A stretch of 64,000 nucleotides of DNA from Amycolatopsis cihanbeyliensis (GTDB taxonomy: Bacteria > Actinomycetota > Actinomycetes > Mycobacteriales > Pseudonocardiaceae): contig NZ_VFML01000001.1 in the NCBI RefSeq assembly GCF_006715045.1, positions 1,704,501 to 1,768,500 on the forward strand, given 5' to 3'. Under the pieces are notes generated by a model. That model did no database searches. It worked only from the letters and a program-made list of their open reading frames with translations, and was not told the DNA's origin. The position numbers were made by a program, and so were the translations under genes. The number at the start of each line of letters is the position of its first letter. The stretch's first letter is position 1. This document shows positions 19,021 through 25,887 of this stretch, piece after piece.

Positions 19021-19143
19021 GTGTTTGCCGCTCACGCGCACGCGTTGGCCATTCGTATACGCGAGTTTGCTCCCCACGCAACCGTGTTGGCCATTCATGT
19101 AACCGAGTTTGCCGTTCGCGTAGGCGAGTTTGCCGTTCGCGGG
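19021..19143. repeat. degenerate 21-bp tandem repeat array (~6 units)
   Basis: Successive 21-bp units begin at 19021, 19042, 19063, 19084, 19105 and 19126 (last partial), with an approximate consensus GNGTTTGCCGTTCACGCGNNC. Third-position-like variation occurs at fixed columns. The same unit recurs at 39885-39978. The array follows the DoxX gene with no promoter evident. It is not CRISPR, because no unique spacers separate the units. Confidence 0.85.
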
Positions 19144-19185
19144 GAAGAGATGGGTGGATGCGGGAGGCGGGTGGCGGGGGCGGTT

Positions 19186-19296
19186 GTGGTGTCGTTTCGG
19201 GCACGCCTTCGGCGCGCCGTGAGGCACTGGCGCTCCACGGATCACCCCTGGCAGGCCTGTTCACCAGCGCCAGCACCCCACGGAACGACACCCCAC
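19186..19296. repeat. nested imperfect inverted repeat (~110 bp)
   Basis: The outer arms (19186-19200, GTGGTGTCGTTTCGG, and about 19279-19296) are reverse complements with small mismatches. An inner perfect 8-bp pair lies at 19227-19234 and 19266-19273. The whole segment could fold into a long hairpin, as an RNA structure, a terminator after the DoxX gene, or a small non-autonomous element. No transposase and no target duplication were found. Confidence 0.5.
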
Positions 19297-19413
19297 GGAG
19301 ACACCCACACCAACCCACCCCAACCACTCCACGAACCCCTCACCCCAGAACCAGACGACACCCCACCCTTCTGAGGGACGCACACCGGGGGTGGCGGCTG
19401 TTCCATGCTGCGT

Positions 19414-19584
19414 TCATTCGGAAGAATCGTTGCTATTGGTGATCGAGAAGTCGATCACCAACTCGACGTCGCGAGCACGAGAGGGATAGCTACCGGCGCC
19501 GCGACGTGTGACCGGCCTCACCCGCCAGGCCACCGGCCAGTCCACAGTGGTCAGATCAACAACAAACACAAACTCGCCAGAAGA
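19414..19584 (-). pseudogene. possible C-terminal remnant of a decayed gene
   Basis: An open minus-strand stretch of about 56 codons between an upstream TGA (19585-19587) and a terminal TGA. It reads as a natural-looking protein tail (VVDLTTVDWPVAWRVRPVT, then DVELVIDFSITNSNDSSE at the end). The same frame continues upstream past the stop with another DVVELVVSENLPT segment. There is no start, no Shine-Dalgarno, and the family is not recognised. This could be a relic interrupted by stop codons, or chance. Confidence 0.25.
19436..19461. promoter_or_regulatory. perfect 26-bp palindrome (11-bp arms)
   Basis: TTGGTGATCGA (19436-19446) and its exact reverse complement (19451-19461) flank the 4-base loop GAAG. 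This is either an operator for a dimeric regulator or a compact hairpin. It lies about 650 bp upstream of the first gene of the large biosynthetic operon, in a region without a supported gene. Confidence 0.55.
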
Positions 19585-20112
19585 TCACGTGGGTAAATTT
19601 TCCGACACGACCAACTCGACAACATCGAGGCAACACGAAAAGTGATTAATAACGATCCCCGACCGCCACGTTGAGATTTTACGAACAAATATATTACCCC
19701 GCCGGCCGTTCACGATCCTACCCTCGCGAGGCAGCCAGGTAACGAATCCGAAAAGGCGTCACAAGACGCGACAACACGTACGCGGTGCGTGAAAACTGAC
19801 ACAGACGTCCAGACCAGCGCGGCAATCCACCACGGACTGCCCACGCGGGCTAGGCCATTCGACGCATTCTCGCTAATCCGATTGACGTATCTATACCAAG
19901 TCGTAAACGTTGACCCCTTAAGTATACCGGCTAGCTGACCAGGGATTCTAACGTGGTGTGACGCACCCATATATCGAGCGAAGCCGGGAATTCGATAAAG
20001 GGTTCCGGAAACTCGAGACAAGATCGCGAGCTTTGGGTACATTGCGTCAGATGCAGGGGTCACTGGGGTTGGTCCACATAGTCGTGGGCACTTGTGCCGA
20101 TGAAAGGCACGT
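19585..20112. other. AT-richer gene-free region upstream of the NRPS-PKS operon
   Basis: This stretch has visibly lower GC than the rest of the window (for example 19660-19700 and 19860-19930) and no frame with recognisable protein. It presumably contains the main promoter of the operon starting at 20113. TTGAC-like hexamers occur at 19882 and 19910, but none has a well-spaced, convincing -10 partner. GAAAGG at 20102-20107 is the Shine-Dalgarno of the first gene. A minus-strand frame across 19710-20237 looks like chance. Confidence 0.4.
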
Positions 20113-21267
20113 ATGACGGCATCTCTTGTTGTCCTCGGTACCGGTTCACTGGCGAACGCGACCTGCGAAGCGCTCGCCACCATCGCGGACGAACCGGCCG
20201 AGGTCCACGTGATCGGCCGCGCGCCACACAGGGTCAAGCAACTCAGCTACCTCGCGGGCACGCGGGCACAACTCGCGGGCAGGCCGGTGGCCTTCCATCC
20301 CGTACCGACGGGTACGGAACCTCTCGACAACCTCGGCGAGTTGCTCGGCGACCTGCGTCCGGACGGCGTGTTCGTCTGCGCCTCCCGGCAGAGCCCTTGG
20401 GAACGCACCACCTCCCCTTCGGCCTGGACGGAACTGCTGGAACGCGCCGGGTTCGGGATAACCCTGCCCCTGCAGGCGGATATGGCGGTCCGCGCCGGGC
20501 AGGCGATCCGGTCCAGCAGTCCGGGCACCTGGCTGGTGAACGCCTGCTTCCCCGACGCGGTCAACCCCGTGCTGACCGCGCTGGACATCCCCGTCCTGTG
20601 CGGGATCGGCAACGTCGGGACCCTGGCCGCCTCGCTCCAGGCGGCATGGAACCTGCCGGACCAGGCGCGGTTACACCTGCTGGCCCACCACGCACACCTG
20701 CATCCGCCACCCGCGCCGGAGGACGAGGCAGTGGCCTGGGTGGACGGTCACCGCACGACAGGGCTCACCGAGTTGCTGGCGACCCAGCGTGCCACGAACC
20801 GCGAGGCGCTCAACCGGGTCACCGGCTACACCGCCGCCGTGCTGCTGGACGCCCTGCACACCGGAGCCGAGCTGGCCACCCACGTGCCCGGACCCGGCGG
20901 TCGTCCCGGCGGCTACCCGGTACGGGTACGCGAGGGCACGGTGTCCCTGCGGCTGCCGCCCGGCACCACCGAGGCCGAGGCGGTCGCGGTCAACCAGCAC
21001 GCCGCCCGGCTGGACGGCGTGCTGGTCGTCGGGGACGAGATCCACTTCGAACCCACCAGCAGGGCGGCATTGGCCGGCCCGCTTCCCGAACTGGCCGACG
21101 GATTCGGCGTCACCACGCTGAGCCACGCCGGCGCAACCTTGCTCGAGCTTCGCACCGAACTGCGCAGCCGACCCCATCCCGAGCACCGAAGGGACGCTGA
21201 TGATCTCAGAGCCCGCAACGATAGCGCCACCGGCGAGGTCCGGGAACCTGCTGACCGACTTCGCTGA
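20113..21267 (+). CDS. NAD(P)-binding malate/lactate-dehydrogenase-fold protein
   Basis: A 384-residue protein opening the biosynthetic operon. The N-terminus is a Rossmann strand-turn (LVVLGTGSLANATCEAL, about 5-21). Later features fit the malate/lactate dehydrogenase fold: VNACFPDAVNPVL near 142, CGIGNVGTLAASL near 161, LAHHAHLHP near 192 in the position of the catalytic-histidine loop, and a C-terminal EAEAVAVNQHAARLDG helix. The last ~22 residues overlap the next gene by 68 bp. The next gene looks like a fold-type-II PLP enzyme. The pair recalls SbnA/SbnB, where a PLP enzyme and an NAD enzyme make 2,3-diaminopropionate, but the NAD partner there has a different fold. Function: redox step in making a precursor (inference). 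Confidence 0.6.
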   Translation: MTASLVVLGTGSLANATCEALATIADEPAEVHVIGRAPHRVKQLSYLAGTRAQLAGRPVAFHPVPTGTEPLDNLGELLGDLRPDGVFVCASRQSPWERTTSPSAWTELLERAGFGITLPLQADMAVRAGQAIRSSSPGTWLVNACFPDAVNPVLTALDIPVLCGIGNVGTLAASLQAAWNLPDQARLHLLAHHAHLHPPPAPEDEAVAWVDGHRTTGLTELLATQRATNREALNRVTGYTAAVLLDALHTGAELATHVPGPGGRPGGYPVRVREGTVSLRLPPGTTEAEAVAVNQHAARLDGVLVVGDEIHFEPTSRAALAGPLPELADGFGVTTLSHAGATLLELRTELRSRPHPEHRRDADDLRARNDSATGEVREPADRLR

Positions 21268-22591
21268 GCTACTCCCGCGAGCCGTCGCCGAGTGCGTGAC
21301 CGATCCGGCGCCGGTCACCGGCGATCCGGCCAGGTTCTCCCCCGGCTTCGACCTGCCACGCCCGGACGCGGGCGTCCAGCGCCTCTACTCGGCCGCAACG
21401 ACGCGGTGGTGCCCGCTCGGCGAGTACGCGGGGCACCGGCTGACCCTGCTCGACCTGGCGAGCAACCCCGGCACACACACCACCAAGACCTTCGCCTCGC
21501 TGCTCATCGTGGCACGCGCGATCGCGTACATCCGCCGCACCGGCGAACCGATCACGATCTTCTCCCCCACCTCGGCGAACAAGGGCACGGCCCTGCGAGA
21601 CGCCGTCCTGCGGGCGATCGAGGCGGAGCTGGTGACGCCGGAGCAGTTGCGGGTGGTGATCCTCGCCCCGGAGTCCTGCCGCGACAAGCTGCGGGCGAGT
21701 CGAATGTCCACCGACAGCACGCTGCGTGAGCTCAACCCGCTGCTGCTGTACCGGGGAGCCCCCGCCGAGTCGGTGAAACGGCTCGGCAGGGAGTTCGTGG
21801 ACGCCCACGCCGGGCAGCTCAAGCGGGAAGGGCGAAACCTCTGGTTCTCCCTCGAACTGGCGAACTACCTGATCGCCGACACCGCCAGGGCGTTCTTCGA
21901 ACACGCGGTGGACCCCACCGATGTATCCGGCGGGCCGCGCTGGCACGCGCACGCGGTGTCCAGCGCGTTCGGCATGCTCGGCTACCACCACGGCCGCACC
22001 GTGCTGGAGGACGCCGGGCTGGCCACCCCCGCCAGCAGGCCCGCCACTCTGCTGGTGCAGCACATGGCCACCGCGGACATGGTGCTGTCCCTGCGCACCG
22101 GCAGCTTCGAGCGGCATGGGCTCCCCCGCTACTCGGCCGAGCCGGGGACCGGCCTGCACCGGCAGGACGGCGAGGGCGACCCGCATTTCCCTACCACCAC
22201 CTACGATCCGGACGAGACGCTCGATCCGACCTTCTACACCAGGCGGCCCGCGACCTCACCCGCGATGAACGAGCTCATCGGCCGGTTCGGCGGAGACGGG
22301 ATCGTGGTGTCGCTGCACGAGTGCCTGCACCGGTACCCGGAGATCCGCGCCATGCTGGCCGGGCATGAGCGCGGGCTGCCGGTCGACGTCCGCGGGCTCC
22401 GCGAATGGTCCCTGGTGATGGCGCTGACCGGAGTGCTGAACGCGGTGGACCGCGGGTTGATCACGCCCGGTGCGGACATCGTGGTGCACGGCTCGGGCTG
22501 GTACTCCGCCGACGAGTACCAGCCGCCAGGGGAATCGTCGACCACCACCGTGACCACTGTGGACGATATCGCGGCAGCGGTCATCGGCTGA
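21200..22591 (+). CDS. probable fold-type-II PLP-like enzyme (threonine/cysteine-synthase-like; DUF6002-type)
   Basis: A 463-residue protein; the ATG at 21200 is preceded by GAAGGGA at good spacing. Two regions resemble the PLP site of the tryptophan-synthase-beta superfamily. SNPGTHTTKTFAS (about 93-105) matches the Lys-bearing loop, and IFSPTSANKGTALRDAV (about 120-136) matches the phosphate-binding SGNTG loop, followed by a VVILAPE strand. The C-terminal half (VVSLHECLHRYPEIR, HGSGWYSADEY) is not recognised. I recall similar proteins annotated DUF6002 in actinomycete biosynthetic clusters. Its likely role is beta- or gamma-replacement on an amino acid to give a nonproteinogenic monomer. 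Whether PLP is really bound is unproven. Confidence 0.55.
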   Translation: MISEPATIAPPARSGNLLTDFAELLPRAVAECVTDPAPVTGDPARFSPGFDLPRPDAGVQRLYSAATTRWCPLGEYAGHRLTLLDLASNPGTHTTKTFASLLIVARAIAYIRRTGEPITIFSPTSANKGTALRDAVLRAIEAELVTPEQLRVVILAPESCRDKLRASRMSTDSTLRELNPLLLYRGAPAESVKRLGREFVDAHAGQLKREGRNLWFSLELANYLIADTARAFFEHAVDPTDVSGGPRWHAHAVSSAFGMLGYHHGRTVLEDAGLATPASRPATLLVQHMATADMVLSLRTGSFERHGLPRYSAEPGTGLHRQDGEGDPHFPTTTYDPDETLDPTFYTRRPATSPAMNELIGRFGGDGIVVSLHECLHRYPEIRAMLAGHERGLPVDVRGLREWSLVMALTGVLNAVDRGLITPGADIVVHGSGWYSADEYQPPGESSTTTVTTVDDIAAAVIG

Positions 22592-22615
22592 GCACGAACA
22601 CGGAGCTGATCGGCC

Positions 22616-24499
22616 ATGACCGCGATCCACCCGGACGCCACCGGTACCACAGTCGAGAACCAGGAACCCGACACGATCATCGCCGCTTTCGCCGCGATCA
22701 GCGCCGCGTCGCCCGATGCCCCGGCGGTGATCGCGGACGACGGCGAGCTCAGCTACGGGCGGCTGGCCGCGGGCGCGACCGCCGTCGCCGAACGCGTTCG
22801 ACGGCAACGACCGGAAGGTCCGGTGGCACTGCTGTGCCGGCACGGCGCCACCACCATCGGTGGGATACTCGGCAGCCTGCTGGCCGGCCACCCCTACGTA
22901 CCGCTGGATCCCACGTTCCCGCGCGGCCGCCTCGCCTACCAACTCGCCGACTCCGGGGCCGGCCTGCTGCTCACCGACGAGGACAACCGTTCCTTCGCCG
23001 AAGAGGTGGCAGGCGAGGCACCGAGCCGGCCCGTGGTCGTCGACATCGACCCCGCGTTGAACATCGAATCCACAGTGGATAGAGATCGGCTGGTGTCGCC
23101 AGCGGCACCGGACGATCCCGCCTACCTGCTGTACACCTCGGGATCGACCGGAAAGCCCAAAGGGGTGTGGCAGAGCCAGCGCAACGTGGTCTTCGGCGCC
23201 CGCAACCACATCCGCCGGTTCACGATCACCCCCGCGGACCGCACCAGCGTGCTGACCTCGTTCGGTTTCGACATGGCGGTCACCGACACGTTCTCCGCAC
23301 TGCTGTCCGGCGCCGCCGCGGTACCCATCGATGTCCGCAGCAGCGGGCTGGCCAGGCTCGCCACCCTGCTCGCCGAGCGCGGGGTGACGATCTACCACTC
23401 CACCCCCACCGTCTACCGGTACCTGCTGGCCGGTCCGGGCCGGGAGGAGGAACTCACCGATATCCGGGTGGTGCTGCTCGGCGGCGAGGAGGTGACGGCG
23501 CGGGACGTCCGGCTGTGCCGGGAGCACCTCGGGCCGGAATGTGTGTTCGTCAACGGGTACGGCACGACGGAGGTCAGCTTCATCGCGCAGCACCACCTGC
23601 CGCCCTCGGCACCGGTCCCGGATGGCATCGTCCCTGTCGGACGCCCGCTGGACGGCATCGAGGTACTCCTGCTGGACGGCGAGGGCAGGCCGGGCACGGA
23701 GGGCGAGATCCTCGTGCGCAGCCCGCATATCGCCCTCGGTTACCACGGCGAGGCGGGTGGCGCGGGCGCACGCTTCGGCACCTGGGAAGGGGAACGCACC
23801 TACCGCACCGGTGACCTCGCCCGCCGGCTCCCGGACGGCACGCTCGCCTTCCTCGGTCGAGCCGACCGGCAGGTGAAGGTCCGCGGCCATCGGGTGGAGC
23901 TCGGCGAGGTGGAGACGCGGCTGGCCGACCTGCCGGGGGTGGCGCAGGCCGCGGTCCTCGCCCGGACCGGCACCGCGGGCGGCGACACGGAACTGATCGG
24001 CTACGCCGTGCCGAGCGGGGACGGCGAACTCGACCCCGCGGCGGCAAGGGACGCGCTGGCCGGGCAGCTACCCGACTACATGTTGCCACGCGCGATCATC
24101 CCGTTGACCGAGCTTCCGCTCACCGTCACCGGGAAGCTGGACGAGCGCGCACTGCCCGACCCGCCGTCGCCCGGCCCGGTCACCGAACCGGAAGGCCTGA
24201 CCGAACTGGAGAGCGTGATCGCGCGGACCTGGTGCGAGACGCTGGGCCTGGACTCGGTGGGCCGGGATGAGCACTTCTTCGACATCGGTGGCCATTCCCT
24301 GCTGATGGCACTGGTCCAGCTCCGCCTGGCGAGCTCACTCGGTACGAAACCGCCGATGGCCACGCTGTTCGCGCACCCGACGGTCGGTGCGCTCGCGGCA
24401 CACCTCGCCGGGACGGCCACCACGCCGGACGCCGGGCAGGTCGCCACCGAGCGGGCCGCGCGGCGCAGGCAGGCGCGCACGAAACGGGGGCGGCGATGA
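22616..24499 (+). CDS. NRPS A-PCP didomain (stand-alone loading or in-trans module)
   Basis: A 627-residue protein. The adenylation domain (about 20-525) has A3 YTSGSTGKPKG near 174, an unusual YGTTE at A5, YRTGDLARR at A7 and LTVTGKLDE at A10. The carrier domain (about 540-605) has Ser561 in IGGHSLL. The residue code read against GrsA is about D-M-T-H-L-G-G-F-I-K, which I cannot match to a known substrate. There is no condensation domain, so it either starts the chain or charges an amino acid in trans. The basic tail (RAARRRQARTKRGRR) closely resembles the tail of the other NRPS that precedes a ketosynthase in this operon, suggesting a docking element. It overlaps the next gene by 4 bp. Confidence 0.92.
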   Translation: MTAIHPDATGTTVENQEPDTIIAAFAAISAASPDAPAVIADDGELSYGRLAAGATAVAERVRRQRPEGPVALLCRHGATTIGGILGSLLAGHPYVPLDPTFPRGRLAYQLADSGAGLLLTDEDNRSFAEEVAGEAPSRPVVVDIDPALNIESTVDRDRLVSPAAPDDPAYLLYTSGSTGKPKGVWQSQRNVVFGARNHIRRFTITPADRTSVLTSFGFDMAVTDTFSALLSGAAAVPIDVRSSGLARLATLLAERGVTIYHSTPTVYRYLLAGPGREEELTDIRVVLLGGEEVTARDVRLCREHLGPECVFVNGYGTTEVSFIAQHHLPPSAPVPDGIVPVGRPLDGIEVLLLDGEGRPGTEGEILVRSPHIALGYHGEAGGAGARFGTWEGERTYRTGDLARRLPDGTLAFLGRADRQVKVRGHRVELGEVETRLADLPGVAQAAVLARTGTAGGDTELIGYAVPSGDGELDPAAARDALAGQLPDYMLPRAIIPLTELPLTVTGKLDERALPDPPSPGPVTEPEGLTELESVIARTWCETLGLDSVGRDEHFFDIGGHSLLMALVQLRLASSLGTKPPMATLFAHPTVGALAAHLAGTATTPDAGQVATERAARRRQARTKRGRR

Positions 24500-25887
24500 C
24501 GGCCCCGGCGGAGGACACGGTTGCCGTGATCGGCATGGCCTGCCGGGTGCCGGGGGCCGCGGACGCGGAGACCTTCTGGCGCAACCAACTCGACGGGGTG
24601 GACGCGGTGCGCCGGTACACCGCCGACGAGCTGCGTGCCTCCGGGCTGGACGAGGAGACCATCACCGACCCGCATTACGTCGCCGCCTACGGCCACCTGG
24701 ACGGGCTGGCCGAGTTCGACGCCGGGTACTTCGGCTACACCGCCGAGGAAGCTGCCCGCATCGACCCGCAGCAACGGCTGTTCCTGGAGGCGGCCAGCAC
24801 CGCGCTGGCCGATGCCGGGCACGACCCCGCGACGCGGCCGGAAACCGTCGGCGTGTACGCGGGTGCCGCGGCCAGCCGGTACTTCCTGTTCCATCTGCTG
24901 CCCAGCCTGCCGCCCGCGGAATGGGAGGACGCGATTCCCGGGAACCCGCCCGACTTCCTGCCGGCGCGGGTGGCCTACAAGCTCGGCCTCACCGGGCCGG
25001 CGGTGGCCGTGCAGACGGCCTGCTCCTCCTCCCTCGTCGCGATCTGCCAGGCCGCGCAGGGCCTGCTGGACTACCGCTGCGACCTGGCGATCGCCGGTGG
25101 GGCCGCGGTCATCTCCACCCGGCAGAACGGCTACCGGTACCGGCAGGGCGGCTCGCTCTCCCCCGACGGCCTCTGCCGCGCCTTCGATGCCAAGGCCTCC
25201 GGCATGGTGTTCGGCAACGGGGCGGGAGCGGTGGTGCTCAAGCGGCTGCCCGACGCCCTCGCCGAGGGCGATCACGTGGACGCCGTGCTGCCGGGCTGGG
25301 CGGTGAACAACGACGGTGCGGCCCGGGCCGGGTTCACCGCACCCGGAATGGACGGGCAGGCCGGGGTGATCGCCGAGGCGCTGGCCTGCGCGCAGGCCGA
25401 TCCCGGCAGTATCGGGCTCGTCGAGGCACACGGCAGCGCGACCGCCGTCGGCGATGCCATCGAGGTCGGCGCGCTGCGCCAGGCCTTCCGTACCGAGTCG
25501 ACCCGGTTCTGCGCGCTGGGCTCGGTGAAGACGACCATCGGGAACCTGGACGCCGCGGCCGGGGTGGTCGGCCTGATCAAGGCGGTCTGCGCGGTACGGG
25601 ACGGGCGCATCCCGCCGCTGCGGCACTTCGCGAGCCCCAACCCGGAGATCGACCTCGACGGAGGCCCGTTCTACATCAACCTGGACGCCGTCACCTGGCC
25701 GGAGAGCCACCCGGTGCGCATGGCCGGGGTCAGCTCCTTCGGACTCGGCGGCACCAACGCCCATGTCCTCGTGCAGCACCCGGCGCAGGAACACGGCCCG
25801 CGCCCGCGTCGGCCGCTCCCGCGGTTTCGGCGCGAGCGGCACTGGATCGAACCCATGGCCCCGCGTGGGGAGCGGGAGGCGGAATGA
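24496..25887 (+). CDS. stand-alone type I ketosynthase with Cys-His-Asn active site
   Basis: A 463-residue KS beginning VAVIGMACRVPGA. Active-site Cys176 (TACSSSL) and His312 (EAHGSAT) are present, but the third catalytic residue, normally His in the NIGH motif, is Asn350 (KTTIGNL). The nucleotides (GGG AAC at 25540-25545) confirm it. Ketosynthases lacking this His are known as non-elongating KS0 and act by acyl transfer rather than decarboxylative condensation. The protein stops in the linker that usually follows an AT domain (RERHWIEP), so it looks like a module that lost AT and ACP. It is translationally coupled to the upstream A-PCP and the downstream LanB-like gene, and may transfer an acyl group between them (inference). 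Confidence 0.88.
   Translation: MTAPAEDTVAVIGMACRVPGAADAETFWRNQLDGVDAVRRYTADELRASGLDEETITDPHYVAAYGHLDGLAEFDAGYFGYTAEEAARIDPQQRLFLEAASTALADAGHDPATRPETVGVYAGAAASRYFLFHLLPSLPPAEWEDAIPGNPPDFLPARVAYKLGLTGPAVAVQTACSSSLVAICQAAQGLLDYRCDLAIAGGAAVISTRQNGYRYRQGGSLSPDGLCRAFDAKASGMVFGNGAGAVVLKRLPDALAEGDHVDAVLPGWAVNNDGAARAGFTAPGMDGQAGVIAEALACAQADPGSIGLVEAHGSATAVGDAIEVGALRQAFRTESTRFCALGSVKTTIGNLDAAAGVVGLIKAVCAVRDGRIPPLRHFASPNPEIDLDGGPFYINLDAVTWPESHPVRMAGVSSFGLGGTNAHVLVQHPAQEHGPRPRRPLPRFRRERHWIEPMAPRGEREAE

Noticed and set aside
19021..19143. CRISPR array
   Set aside because: Units are directly adjacent and diverged, with no unique spacers and no cas genes nearby.
18971..19327. Minus-strand peptide with repeated RERQTRLRERQTR-like units
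   Set aside because: The periodicity comes from the 21-bp DNA repeat being a multiple of three; no Shine-Dalgarno, and the units vary in a non-coding way.
19710..20237. Minus-strand frame of 175 codons in the AT-richer region
   Set aside because: It runs over the start of the first operon gene, has no recognisable domain and no good start; probably chance.
22256..23890. Minus-strand frame of 544 codons opposite the A-PCP gene
   Set aside because: No recognisable domain; the plus strand has complete A and PCP motifs over the same bases.
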